Below are positions 54,158 through 63,158 of a stretch of 64,000 nt of DNA, piece after piece. Position 1 is the stretch's first letter, and every line of letters begins with the position of its first letter. The stretch is taken from positions 1,922,001 to 1,986,000 of the forward strand of contig NZ_JARVSM010000001.1 in assembly GCF_030209175.1 (NCBI RefSeq), given 5' to 3'. Source of the DNA: Pseudomonas sp. efr-133-TYG-5. Its GTDB lineage: Bacteria; Pseudomonadota; Gammaproteobacteria; Pseudomonadales; Pseudomonadaceae. The position numbers and the translations under genes were made by a program. Below the pieces are notes generated by a model that made no database searches, was not told where the DNA came from, and saw nothing but the letters and a program-made list of their open reading frames with translations.

Positions 54158-54434
54158 TGCGCCTCCTCCCTGATACGCATCAGCGTAACCGGACTGGCAT
54201 CAGGAAGCCATTACCGAGCGTTGTGAATGGGCCGCAGTTCGTAAAAACTTGGGCAGTCTCGTACAACATGGGGGATGCACCCAACCTGACTCGCAGCCCC
54301 AGTTACAGAGATATTGATCCCATAGTCTGATCCCAAACCCGGTTTGACGCCCGGTATACTCAGGACAAATAGTGCTGCATCAAAACGCCGTTCAAGCCTC
54401 CAGCACCCATTTTTGATAATACCGAGGAAGCACC
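54158..54434. other. Divergent promoter region
   Basis: No gene is seen. A TATACT (54355-54360) in the right half could be a -10 box for the 1321-aa gene, but a matching -35 was not found. GAGGAAG precedes the 1321-aa start. Confidence 0.35.
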
Positions 54435-57400
54435 ATGCCAGTTGACGGGCCTCTACCTGGGACGGGTGATCAGCACGACATCAATGCCGATGCAACACGT
54501 TGCCTGATGGCTCGACATCCCAATAATTGGCGAGTGCAAAGCCTGGAAGGGACTGACGACTATGGCTATGACTTCCAAGTGCAGACCACGCCGAATCAAC
54601 AAGCGACGGATATTTTCCGTATCCAGCTTAAGGGCACCCGCTCTCCGAACCTGACGGCGGATGGCGAATACATTTCGGTGTCTCTGAAAGCCACCACTGT
54701 CCGCTATTACGCCCGAGCCGTAGAACCGGTACTTCTGGTGATCTGCGACCTATCGGTGAACGAAGATCCTGTCGACTGCCCCCTTTACTATGTTTGGCTC
54801 AGGGATGAGCTGAATCGCATCTCGGTCGACGATCTGTCCGCTGAACGCAAATCCGTCACCCTTCGTGCGCCCACAAAGAACGTACTAAAAATAGCTACGG
54901 ATCTCTCGGAGGACATTCGCCACCAGAACGAACTGTCTCGCATGGGGCATATCCTGAGTGAGCGCGCAGAGCAAACACACCCAGGGATGCAAGCAGATGA
55001 CCGCTTAACCCTGGTTCAGGGCGTGGTAAAAGGCGTGGCTGCACGAGGCTCCGCACTGATGAACGCCTTGGCAGGCCCAACGGAAGACTACTGGGTCAAC
55101 CCAGCTCGCGGCACGCTTGCCTGGAACTTGACTCAGGCCAAGGCAGATCTACAGGTCACCGCGCTGGATCGAGCGAAGATCCAGCTCGATGAGGCAGAGC
55201 CAAAACTCGAAGGGTCGGCCACCCTTGAGCGCGCAGAATATTGGCGCCTACGTGGCAAGTGGCAGGTTCAAACGGGAGATAACAAAGCGGCAGTCTCTTC
55301 CTACCAGAACGCTTACGAGGTAACGCCGCTCCCCAAGTTCCGAGCAGCCCAGGTGGAAGCGGAGATCCGCATCCGATTCGAGAACGATAGCGACTCACTT
55401 GCAGAGCTACATGATTTACTGGAGGGTGAAGATCCAGCCATCATTGCCATTCGCTCCCGGCTGCATGCCGTGCAAGGGCATTACGAGTTGGCCGTTGAGC
55501 AGGCGAATTTGCTTGCGGAACCTCAACGGTCTTTCGCCAGAGCGTTTGCACATTGGCTGTCTGAAGAACCGGCAAATGCCCTGACGGACTGCGAGGCGGG
55601 CCTTGAAGCCTGTGACGCGTCCGATGACATTCGTGAACTGTTGCTGTTGCTTAGGGCCCGAGCCAAATTTTCCCTCGCACTGGCCACCGCCACTACGCCG
55701 CGACGTGAATCTATCCCACCCGCAGGTCTTCCGGGTGTAGACCTTCAAAAGCTTGAGGAAGCTTGGGTTGCGATTAACGATGCTGTCCTGTCCATAAAGG
55801 CATCTGGCTGGGGCTCTAACATAGAGCAGCTCGTCGACATCTGGGGGGCCACAGCGTCAGCCCTTGGCAAGGCAGAGTCGATACTTGCAGACCTGAAGGA
55901 TGCAGCGCAGAAGCGCCCGGAATTGCCCCATATCCATGAGGTCTTGCGGGGCATTGCGGGTCAATTGGCGGACTTCCCCCTCGCATTGTCGACAAATGAT
56001 CAGTTGCCCGACTCACCTGACAAGCAGCTCTGGGGCACGCTTCTACTCTATGAAACCCGTAAATTTCGGGCGTGCTATCAAAGCTTTGGCGCATACGTCG
56101 GTGACGTGGATCGCAGCCACCCCCTGTTTGGGTCGGCTGTCACCGCAGCGTCTATTTCGGCGCACAAATCAGTTCAGACCGGCCTCGTGACCCAGTGGAT
56201 GGGGATGCTCGAAGCTGATCCTGCTCTGGCCCCCGAAGCCGCCCTCGCACAATTTTATCTCCAGTTGGAGATGAGCAGGTTGGCCAAGGATGAGGCGTTG
56301 AGGACGCTGCAGGCCAGGTATGAAGAACTGGATCGGCCCGTCAGTATTGCACTCACCCTCATCCACGAGCTTGACCCTACCGACCCGCAGAGCGCGCAGG
56401 CGTGTGTTCGACTCTCCGAAAGGATCACTGAGCACTATGTCCTCTCGCCTGCGGTGGCTGCGCGGCTTGGGTTGGCCTTGGTGACCTTGAGAGATTGGCA
56501 AGGCATCGTAGAGCTGTGTCAAAGCAATCGAGTCCGCGTTGAGCCTGGTGATCGAATGGGAGCCTTCGAGGCATTGGCACTTGATCACCTGGGCGAAACG
56601 GAAAAGGCCCGCGATCGGTTGTTGAAAATTGTAGCCACAGGATCTGACGATCCACTGGCACTGAACACCTATGCGACGATTGCCACACGTTGCGGATACG
56701 TCGATGACGCCGTGGAGGCAGCAGAAAGAGCGCTCGAAACTGCGAGATCCAAAGGGGAACAATTGGAGTTCGTGAAATTACTGTTCTTTCTCATCCAGTT
56801 TTCCGACCCAACGAGCGACCGGCTACTGGAGCTAGCCCTACGAGCAGGCGAATTGGTAGATCAGAGTGTAGAGAGCCAGGAAGGCACCTACTTGATGATG
56901 CACCTGAGCGGCACTCTGGGGGGACGCAGTGACATCGACCTTGCCAGGGATAGAGAGCAGTTCCGAACACGCGCTGAAGCATTTTTCAGGAATTTCCCGA
57001 ATTCCCGGATGCTCTGGAGAGGCGAAATTCGAGAGGGCGCCTCTGGCACGGAGTTGGTGGAAAGCCTGAAAGCACTGGCTGGAATGACGCCTGACAGAGA
57101 AGCGTTCCAGAAACGGATGGAGCGATCCCTACAGCAGGGATTAAACACCGTCCCTTTCTCGTGGCGCCCGCGACTGGTGCTGTCTTACATTTCCGATATT
57201 GTACACCTGTGGGAAGTTGCCAAGGTGTCCAGCCGGGATGATCGCCAGTATCACTTGGTGATGGTCAACGGTACGGGGTGGCAACCGATCGGTGCCGATG
57301 CCCTGCGCAAGCGAGTGCCTTTGCTGGATTGGACAGCGCTGTTAGTCCTTAACGACTTGGGGCTGATCGACGCCGTCATCACTTTCTTCGGTCAAATTGC

Positions 57401-58400
57401 GGTTGCCAGGGCCACGATGGAGGAGCTTGCCGAGTTCACGAACCCCGTATTTGGAAGCCCAAAGCGAAGCAAATGCTTGGAGCTACAGAACGCTTTGAAA
57501 CCCCATCTAGCCTCGATCCTCCAGCCCTCCCCTCCAGAGGAGGCAAGCGAAGCATCGCCCGCCAGGGTCATTGGGCGCAGCAACAGTGAAATCGTGGAGA
57601 TACTCGGCAAAGAGCCGGAACGGTACCGGCTCTATTCTGATGACGAGTCGCTGCGGATATTTTGTGCCGCAGGTTCCGAGGTCGATGGTTTCTGCACGCT
57701 TGATGTCCTGGCCGCACTGACAGAGGTTGGGCTGCTCTCCCCTATTGAAAAAGCCGGCAAAATTGCGCAGCTGTGCGAATGGCGGGTCGGGGTAATCGTA
57801 CAGCTATCCGAACTTGTGCGGCTGCTCCCCCCGGCTGCCTTTACTGCACGAAACGTACGTCAAGCCGTAGAAATCCTCGACGCTGAACCTAGGCTCATTT
57901 CAGTGATCTCGGCGCTCTGGGATTACCGCGCACCCTTTGAGAGCGCGCTGCGTCATGCAGCATCGGTGTTACGCATACTGGTAGATCAGGCTTTGCTTCC
58001 TGAGATTTTGCTAGCGGCGTTGATGCGACACTGGCATGTCAAAGCAGCCATGAAAAACGATGCCCCCAGCCAGGCCCTTGAGACCATCGTCATTTTGATC
58101 ATCACCGCCGCACTCATGAGTCATTTGCCGAAGGCGTGCGCCAAACAACTCTGGGCGGTCTACATGCTGTTGGTGGAGTCTCACCATGGCGATCAAATGG
58201 ATGAAGGTCTTGAGAAAGTGGCTATCCGGTTGCTAGGTACGAGATGTGCTCAGTTGGAATCCGTAGAGGCCGGAGAAGGAATACGAATCTTTAACGCGCT
58301 CAATGAGAGCCTAACGAGGGATACGATTGACCAGTCCGAGTTCGCCAACGCTTACACCACAGCACGAATAGCGGCACAACGTCCCCAATTCAGACGATAA
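54435..58400 (+). CDS. DUF4365 nuclease-like / TPR / PIN-like giant protein, 1321 aa
   Basis: Residues 10-165 resemble DUF4365, a PD-(D/E)XK-type domain: DINADATRCLMARHPNNWRV, DDYGYDFQVQ and FRIQLKGT supply the expected E/D...D...QxK set (core Glu not certain). Residues about 200-900 are helical repeats of TPR type (for example YWRLRGKWQVQTGDNKAAVS, AYEVTPLPKF). Residues about 960-1200 have a PIN-like pattern: PLLDWTALLVLNDLGLIDAV, VARATMEELAEFT, and FCTLDVLAALTEVGLL. It is divergent to the SMC-like ATPase gene and convergent to the KAP gene. A nuclease, scaffold and RNase-like layout suggests a defence protein; all activities are inferred. Confidence 0.75.
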   Translation: MPVDGPLPGTGDQHDINADATRCLMARHPNNWRVQSLEGTDDYGYDFQVQTTPNQQATDIFRIQLKGTRSPNLTADGEYISVSLKATTVRYYARAVEPVLLVICDLSVNEDPVDCPLYYVWLRDELNRISVDDLSAERKSVTLRAPTKNVLKIATDLSEDIRHQNELSRMGHILSERAEQTHPGMQADDRLTLVQGVVKGVAARGSALMNALAGPTEDYWVNPARGTLAWNLTQAKADLQVTALDRAKIQLDEAEPKLEGSATLERAEYWRLRGKWQVQTGDNKAAVSSYQNAYEVTPLPKFRAAQVEAEIRIRFENDSDSLAELHDLLEGEDPAIIAIRSRLHAVQGHYELAVEQANLLAEPQRSFARAFAHWLSEEPANALTDCEAGLEACDASDDIRELLLLLRARAKFSLALATATTPRRESIPPAGLPGVDLQKLEEAWVAINDAVLSIKASGWGSNIEQLVDIWGATASALGKAESILADLKDAAQKRPELPHIHEVLRGIAGQLADFPLALSTNDQLPDSPDKQLWGTLLLYETRKFRACYQSFGAYVGDVDRSHPLFGSAVTAASISAHKSVQTGLVTQWMGMLEADPALAPEAALAQFYLQLEMSRLAKDEALRTLQARYEELDRPVSIALTLIHELDPTDPQSAQACVRLSERITEHYVLSPAVAARLGLALVTLRDWQGIVELCQSNRVRVEPGDRMGAFEALALDHLGETEKARDRLLKIVATGSDDPLALNTYATIATRCGYVDDAVEAAERALETARSKGEQLEFVKLLFFLIQFSDPTSDRLLELALRAGELVDQSVESQEGTYLMMHLSGTLGGRSDIDLARDREQFRTRAEAFFRNFPNSRMLWRGEIREGASGTELVESLKALAGMTPDREAFQKRMERSLQQGLNTVPFSWRPRLVLSYISDIVHLWEVAKVSSRDDRQYHLVMVNGTGWQPIGADALRKRVPLLDWTALLVLNDLGLIDAVITFFGQIAVARATMEELAEFTNPVFGSPKRSKCLELQNALKPHLASILQPSPPEEASEASPARVIGRSNSEIVEILGKEPERYRLYSDDESLRIFCAAGSEVDGFCTLDVLAALTEVGLLSPIEKAGKIAQLCEWRVGVIVQLSELVRLLPPAAFTARNVRQAVEILDAEPRLISVISALWDYRAPFESALRHAASVLRILVDQALLPEILLAALMRHWHVKAAMKNDAPSQALETIVILIITAALMSHLPKACAKQLWAVYMLLVESHHGDQMDEGLEKVAIRLLGTRCAQLESVEAGEGIRIFNALNESLTRDTIDQSEFANAYTTARIAAQRPQFRR

Positions 58401-58595
58401 CTGCGGGGCCGCAAGGGCTGGAGGCATGCCCCGATGCGGCTTCGCTGTAGTCAAGGCTAGCGGCGCCATATCTCGTCGACGGGCCTGCGACACGATCACA
58501 AGAAAGTATTGCGGACTGTGGGCCTCAATTGCGCCGCCTCCATCTGTCATTCAGCCATTCAAGTAACTCAAGACATTCGGTGAGTCGGCCCCTAT

Positions 58596-60731
58596 TCACT
58601 CGTCATCAGAATCACTGCTGTGCCAGTCGTCTTCTTGGAAATAGGCATCAATGATGCCTACCTGCTCACGGGAAATATCCGGTAGCTGCCGCAAAGCGTC
58701 AACCAAGGCTGTTGCCCGCTCACGCTCGACGATGGGGTCTAACACCCGTGAGGAAACATTGATCGTACTGCTCGACACCCTGTCGCTGTCGGCGTGCGCC
58801 ATTCCACGAGACGCTGAAGCCTCCAGGTACCTAAGCAGCATGGCGGGGTCACTCAAAATGGGTTGATACAGCACACGCACACGCTGCTCGCCCACGATGT
58901 CGATGAGGGGACGGATCAATAACTGCTGCTCGTCAAAGTCGAGCAGGTCAGACAAGCTCATCAGCATTGCCTGCTCAGCGACTTCGCTCTGCAGCTCCGC
59001 TATCACGGAAGGCTCAAGCCCCTCCATATGCGTTCCGTGAGGCAGGTCACCCCGAATCCAGCGCAGCAGATGCAGCGCCGTAGGAACACCCCGCGCCTCC
59101 ATGACGGCTGATCTCAACGCCACCTCTCTATCAGGCGGTGCGATCGTCTCAAGGAGCCGCTGCAGCGTCGATGAAACCCGCCAGTGGTTCGGCATTGACA
59201 GGAAGCCGGCCTCGTCTGCCGCCACAAGCAGGCTCTCCGATACACTCAAGATGGCGATCAGTAGCTGGGCTGCCCGGTCGCCGCCAAGGTCACGTGCCAT
59301 GCGGGAGATGAAATCCAGCAACTCACGGGCCTTGGAATGACCATCCTGCCGGCGGGTGCTTTTGAGACCAGCCCATGCGTCCGAGAATTGCTCCGGATCA
59401 GCCGAAAGCTCAATCAGCTGATCAGCCTCCGCTCTGCTGAGTATCGACTCCGGCACCCCGAAGCCAAAGTACACGGGATGAAAATCATCGCAGCTCAGGT
59501 TCATGCGGCGGTACCCGTCATACCCTCCATAGTACTGCCGATTCAGCGCAGCATCGATCTTAGGAAACATGCGGCACATCAGCGCACGCACCGCTGCCCT
59601 TCTGTTCTCGGGAACCTGCTCAAGCCATGCATTATGAAAAGCCACTACGCTCTGCAGATCGTCTCCGATCTGGGGTGAGCCGGTAAACATCTGGCGATGT
59701 TGCCGGATTCGCTGGTAGGCGATGGGCTCGAAGGTTCGCAAAAATTCCAAGGCCACAAAATCCACCCAGTTGACCTCCCCGACAACGGCTGGAAAGGTCA
59801 CGCGCAGAACGTTCATGATGCGTACGATGTCACGAGGCTTCTGCAGGTATTGCTCCAGGCCATCGAAGAAGATGTTCTGGAAGTACCTGGGGGCAGCATC
59901 GGGCGCACGTACGGCTGAAAGCAGGTTGTTCAACTCTTGGGAGAAGTGAGTATTGAGCTGAGCCTGCGAAATGATCGGGAGCTCAAACGCTGCCTGCACG
60001 ATTTTCTCCAGATAGGCCACCCCGCTCGCATTGACCGCATTACCTATCGCCTCGGCCACTACCTCTCGGTCAAAGGACAGCAGGTACAAGACATTCGGGA
60101 AGTCGCCCAAGGCTTTGACGACCTTGAAAACCTCCAGCATTTCTGGTGGCGTCAACCGGTCGATGTCGTCGATGACGATCAGAACACGCCGGTCAGCCTT
60201 CGCCAGGGCTTTGCTGATCTTCGCCTTGGCCTTCGGCACATCCATGGGCTTGCGACCTAGCATCTTTAGGAAGGGGGTGAGCACCTTATCCAGCCAGGAA
60301 ATACCGGTTGAGTAGGTAACCACCTTGGAGATTGCGCCCGCGTATTTAGCGAGCATGTCGCCGGCATCGCGCAACACACCGGATTCACCGATCAGTGTCT
60401 TGTGAAACTGAGTAAGCAACTGCCCAGCCAGCTGATCTCTGCCATTGAACCACCACGGGTTGAACTCAACGATGAGAGGCGGTGCATCCGAACTTTGCGT
60501 TAGCTCATACCGGATCAAATTGAGCAGGCTCGACTTCCCGCTACCCCATGGGCCATTCAACGCCATCACGACACCGGTTGGGCTAGGTGTCTTGCGAATC
60601 GCCTTGGCAAGTGATCGTGCAAATGGGTAATACCCAAAGGCATCATCGTCAGGCGCCAGGACGGCCCGATCTGCGTCGAGGTCGCTCTGGGCAAGTTCAC
60701 CTGGGCGATTCGGTGGGTCGCCATCTTGCAT
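58596..60731 (-). CDS. KAP-family P-loop NTPase, 711 aa
   Basis: Walker A is LNGPWGSGKSSLLNLIRYEL (about residues 58-77) and Walker B VLIVIDDIDRLTPPEMLEVF (about 184-203), with PPLIVEFNPWWFNG between them; this is the KAP NTPase pattern. Many KAP proteins carry membrane helices inserted in the domain; none is clear here. The C-terminal 350 residues are helical, with an acidic end (DSDDE). It is convergent with the 1321-aa gene. KAP NTPases recur in defence loci as regulators or sensors. It is followed upstream by a gene-free stretch. Confidence 0.88.
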   Translation of the reverse strand: MQDGDPPNRPGELAQSDLDADRAVLAPDDDAFGYYPFARSLAKAIRKTPSPTGVVMALNGPWGSGKSSLLNLIRYELTQSSDAPPLIVEFNPWWFNGRDQLAGQLLTQFHKTLIGESGVLRDAGDMLAKYAGAISKVVTYSTGISWLDKVLTPFLKMLGRKPMDVPKAKAKISKALAKADRRVLIVIDDIDRLTPPEMLEVFKVVKALGDFPNVLYLLSFDREVVAEAIGNAVNASGVAYLEKIVQAAFELPIISQAQLNTHFSQELNNLLSAVRAPDAAPRYFQNIFFDGLEQYLQKPRDIVRIMNVLRVTFPAVVGEVNWVDFVALEFLRTFEPIAYQRIRQHRQMFTGSPQIGDDLQSVVAFHNAWLEQVPENRRAAVRALMCRMFPKIDAALNRQYYGGYDGYRRMNLSCDDFHPVYFGFGVPESILSRAEADQLIELSADPEQFSDAWAGLKSTRRQDGHSKARELLDFISRMARDLGGDRAAQLLIAILSVSESLLVAADEAGFLSMPNHWRVSSTLQRLLETIAPPDREVALRSAVMEARGVPTALHLLRWIRGDLPHGTHMEGLEPSVIAELQSEVAEQAMLMSLSDLLDFDEQQLLIRPLIDIVGEQRVRVLYQPILSDPAMLLRYLEASASRGMAHADSDRVSSSTINVSSRVLDPIVERERATALVDALRQLPDISREQVGIIDAYFQEDDWHSSDSDDE

Positions 60732-61090
60732 GGACTGCTCCTACTTCGTGTGGGTGGGATGAGGAAAGTCAGAGATGAAAACGCTGTCCGATTTCAGACG
60801 ATCCCGATGCGTCTCATACTAATAAAAACACTGACCCATCGCATGAGCTGGATTTAGAACACGAGGCTTGCCGGAAAAAGTACGCCTATGCCATAGCAGC
60901 TAGCTGCAAAGCCAACACCTGACGCAAGCGCAGTGCCCGGATGCGGTGACGGGCGGGCCGTATCGAGATAAGTAGGCAAATGATTTGCGAATGACGCTGA
61001 TGCCGTTCCAGATGGCGTAAGCTGCGCTCAATCCGTAATCTACCGGGACGCTCGGGTGACGGAGCAAGCTCATGCTCACTTAGACGCTGA
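60732..61090. other. Gene-free stretch
   Basis: About 360 bp upstream of the KAP gene hold no gene I can support; it would contain the KAP promoter. Confidence 0.4.
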
Positions 61091-61295
61091 ATGAAGCTTG
61101 ATGAATTCGGCTCTGGTGTATGCGGCTCCGGTGGACACGGCTCTGGCGGGGATATGAAGGGGATGGCCTTAGTCAGAAACCTGCAGGCGCAAGGGGTTCG
61201 CGTGATTGAACACTGCGTGTATGAGATCGAGGGATTTCCGAGGGTTGCGGGGGCTGGGACGTTGCAGCGAATTGTGCCGTTAGTTGAGTGATGCT
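61091..61295 (+). pseudogene. Displaced 3' end of a 656-aa-type gene (direct repeat copy 2 at 61172-61295)
   Basis: An ATG at 61091 opens a short frame whose end (VRNLQAQGVRVIEHCVYEIE, then GTLQRIVPLVE) is nearly identical to the C-terminus of the 656-aa protein at 48591-50561. The strict repeat is 61172-61295; weaker likeness reaches back to about 61110, where both are Gly-rich. Before that the sequence is unrelated. It is an orphan gene end, marking either an older attachment point or the remains of a second module. Confidence 0.85.
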
Positions 61296-61457
61296 CTGAG
61301 CGAAAGGTTACATTCATTGCATCCTGAGATGAACTTGTAATGTTGAAAATCAGGGGGCGACCCGAAACAAGCGGTCGCTGTCATAATAAACCATAATACC
61401 CTTCCTCAATTCAGGCCTCCACACATTCAACAAGAGGCCGCCATTAAAAATCCCTTA

Positions 61458-62435
61458 TCAAAAATAATGCCTATCAACTATTGGCCTGATATCAAAACCC
61501 TCGCAATCATCTTTAATAACATTCGGAATAAGCTTCCGGTAATACATGTGCCTCCACAACATACCAATAGCAAACTCCTGAGGCTCGCCCCATTCAAGAT
61601 GCTCGTTGTCGTTCGTGACATAGACGTAGCCCACCGCATGGGTCACCACTCCGAAATTTTTGGTGAATACATCTTGCATGGCTTTCATTTCACTCCGCTC
61701 TCTGCTAAACCGCCTCAGCATATCCTGCTTATCTAGCGGATATAGCTGGTCATCAGAGTCATAGGTGTCGCCAGTGTCTTTTAAGCCAAGCATCATCCTA
61801 AGATGGATCGCATGCGCCTCTTTCAAAAAGGTAATGTGCCCGTGATTAGAGCAAATATTCCATACACCAAGTATTGACTCATCATATAGACCGCTCTCAC
61901 TACCAAGCACTCCTACGTTATAGGATTCCGATTTGCACTTTGGCTCTTTGCAGGCAACCTTGATCATGTCATGCGCATCGCTGAAGTGATTGATTAGATC
62001 ATAAAACTCGTGCTTAAACTTTTCCACGAGCGCGTAATCGTTGCGCACAATCACTATATTTTCAAAATGCTGCCCTGCTCTTCTAGACCAATTGTAACTA
62101 CCTGTTATAACAGTACAATCGTCAATAACACAAAACTTATTATGCATCAAATTAGTATAGCACTTTGTTTTAATAGGGTAAAAATTAACACCACCTATCT
62201 CTGTAGATAAATTTTTCTTATTAATCACATCATCGTTAAATACTATATCAACCTGAACCCCATTATTAACCAATTGCTGTAGAGTCGACTCAAAGACCTC
62301 ACTACTTAACCAAGCAACGCATACTCTTACAGACTCACGCGCCTTCCGGAGCTCTTCTTTTATTTTTTCCTGAATATCTTCAAAGTAAGCCTCAGTGGTG
62401 ATAGTTTCCGGCTTATCAAAATAGTTGGAATTCAC
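61458..62435 (-). CDS. Phospholipase D-like (HKD) nuclease, 325 aa
   Basis: Residues 15-150 form a PLD-like domain with one HKD motif, MHNKFCVIDDCTVITGSYNW (His98, Lys100, Asp105), after the typical VRVCVAWLSSEVFESTLQQL. Single-HKD proteins dimerise to make one active site, and most bacterial ones of this size are nucleases (Nuc/BfiI-like). The C-terminal 170 residues are unassigned, with a Cys pair ACKEPKC. Strongly AT-rich codon use sets it apart from its neighbours and suggests separate acquisition. It is monocistronic. Confidence 0.85.
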   Translation of the reverse strand: MNSNYFDKPETITTEAYFEDIQEKIKEELRKARESVRVCVAWLSSEVFESTLQQLVNNGVQVDIVFNDDVINKKNLSTEIGGVNFYPIKTKCYTNLMHNKFCVIDDCTVITGSYNWSRRAGQHFENIVIVRNDYALVEKFKHEFYDLINHFSDAHDMIKVACKEPKCKSESYNVGVLGSESGLYDESILGVWNICSNHGHITFLKEAHAIHLRMMLGLKDTGDTYDSDDQLYPLDKQDMLRRFSRERSEMKAMQDVFTKNFGVVTHAVGYVYVTNDNEHLEWGEPQEFAIGMLWRHMYYRKLIPNVIKDDCEGFDIRPIVDRHYF

Positions 62436-63158
62436 GATGACTTTTCCATGTACATATCGAAAATTTTATATTGCCGAGAATGGTCGACTTCGTACGTTGA
62501 AGGATACGTGAAACGCTGCTCTCAAGACACCCTAGGCTTGATCACAGTCAACTGATTAGATACTAGATATGCTTTCGGTTCATTTATGCCCGCCCGCGCC
62601 TACTCCGCATCTGAGTTCGTGCAGCCATAATCTTAGACCACGCTGTGAGCTGGGAGGGCCTCAAGCTGATCATCCGTCGCACAATCCTGACATGCGAATC
62701 AGGTACGAAAGGCTCGGCCATTTTGACCAATTAGCAAAATTTCTTGGGAGCGAGAAGCCCGAAGCAAGCAGGCGCGTCCCATCTATTACCGTTAGCCAAC
62801 CGACCGTCGAGACCTGGCTCCAAGTCAAGCGACCTTGCGGTAGGAAGCCACGACTACCACGATGCAGAGCGGCAACGGTGACGCTCCGTGATCGCATCTG
62901 ATCTTCGCCTTCCAGTGATCATCCATCGCTCAGGCCATCACACCTTGGTATCGTAACCATCTGAAGGAGCCGCAATGCCCCTTAGATATATGGGATGCTC
63001 CCACAGACGCAATGACCGTGAAAGTTTTCCATCCCGTGATGAGATTCCGGTATAAAGGGGGAAGGAAGCACCACAGTGCGTGGAGTTCGAAATCAGCCGG
63101 CGTCTGTCATGGCAGCTTAACGGTCACACGTAGATTTTATAATTATCGGCTAGACGGC
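62436..63158. other. Intergenic region with a decayed regulator gene
   Basis: The 723 bp hold only the Cro/YdaS-like remnant at 62692-62901. GGGGGAAGGAAGC near 63058 is too far from the HNH gene start to act as its ribosome binding site. Confidence 0.4.
62692..62901 (+). pseudogene. Cro/YdaS-like HTH regulator, probably decayed
   Basis: The frame from the ATG at 62692 gives HFDQLAKFLGSEKPEAS, then after a short insertion VSQPTVETWLQVKRPCG, and ends LPRCRAATVTLRDRI. This is the order of a Cro/YdaS-like protein (..LA..LG...A..LGVSQPTV..W..GKRP.....C.A.E.ATGG.VT..DLRP), with an insertion in the HTH and changes after RPCG that look like frameshifts. I judge it nonfunctional, with moderate confidence. 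Confidence 0.45.

Noticed and set aside
62569..62691. Upstream extension of the decayed regulator frame
   Set aside because: The likeness to Cro/YdaS-type proteins begins only after the ATG at 62692.
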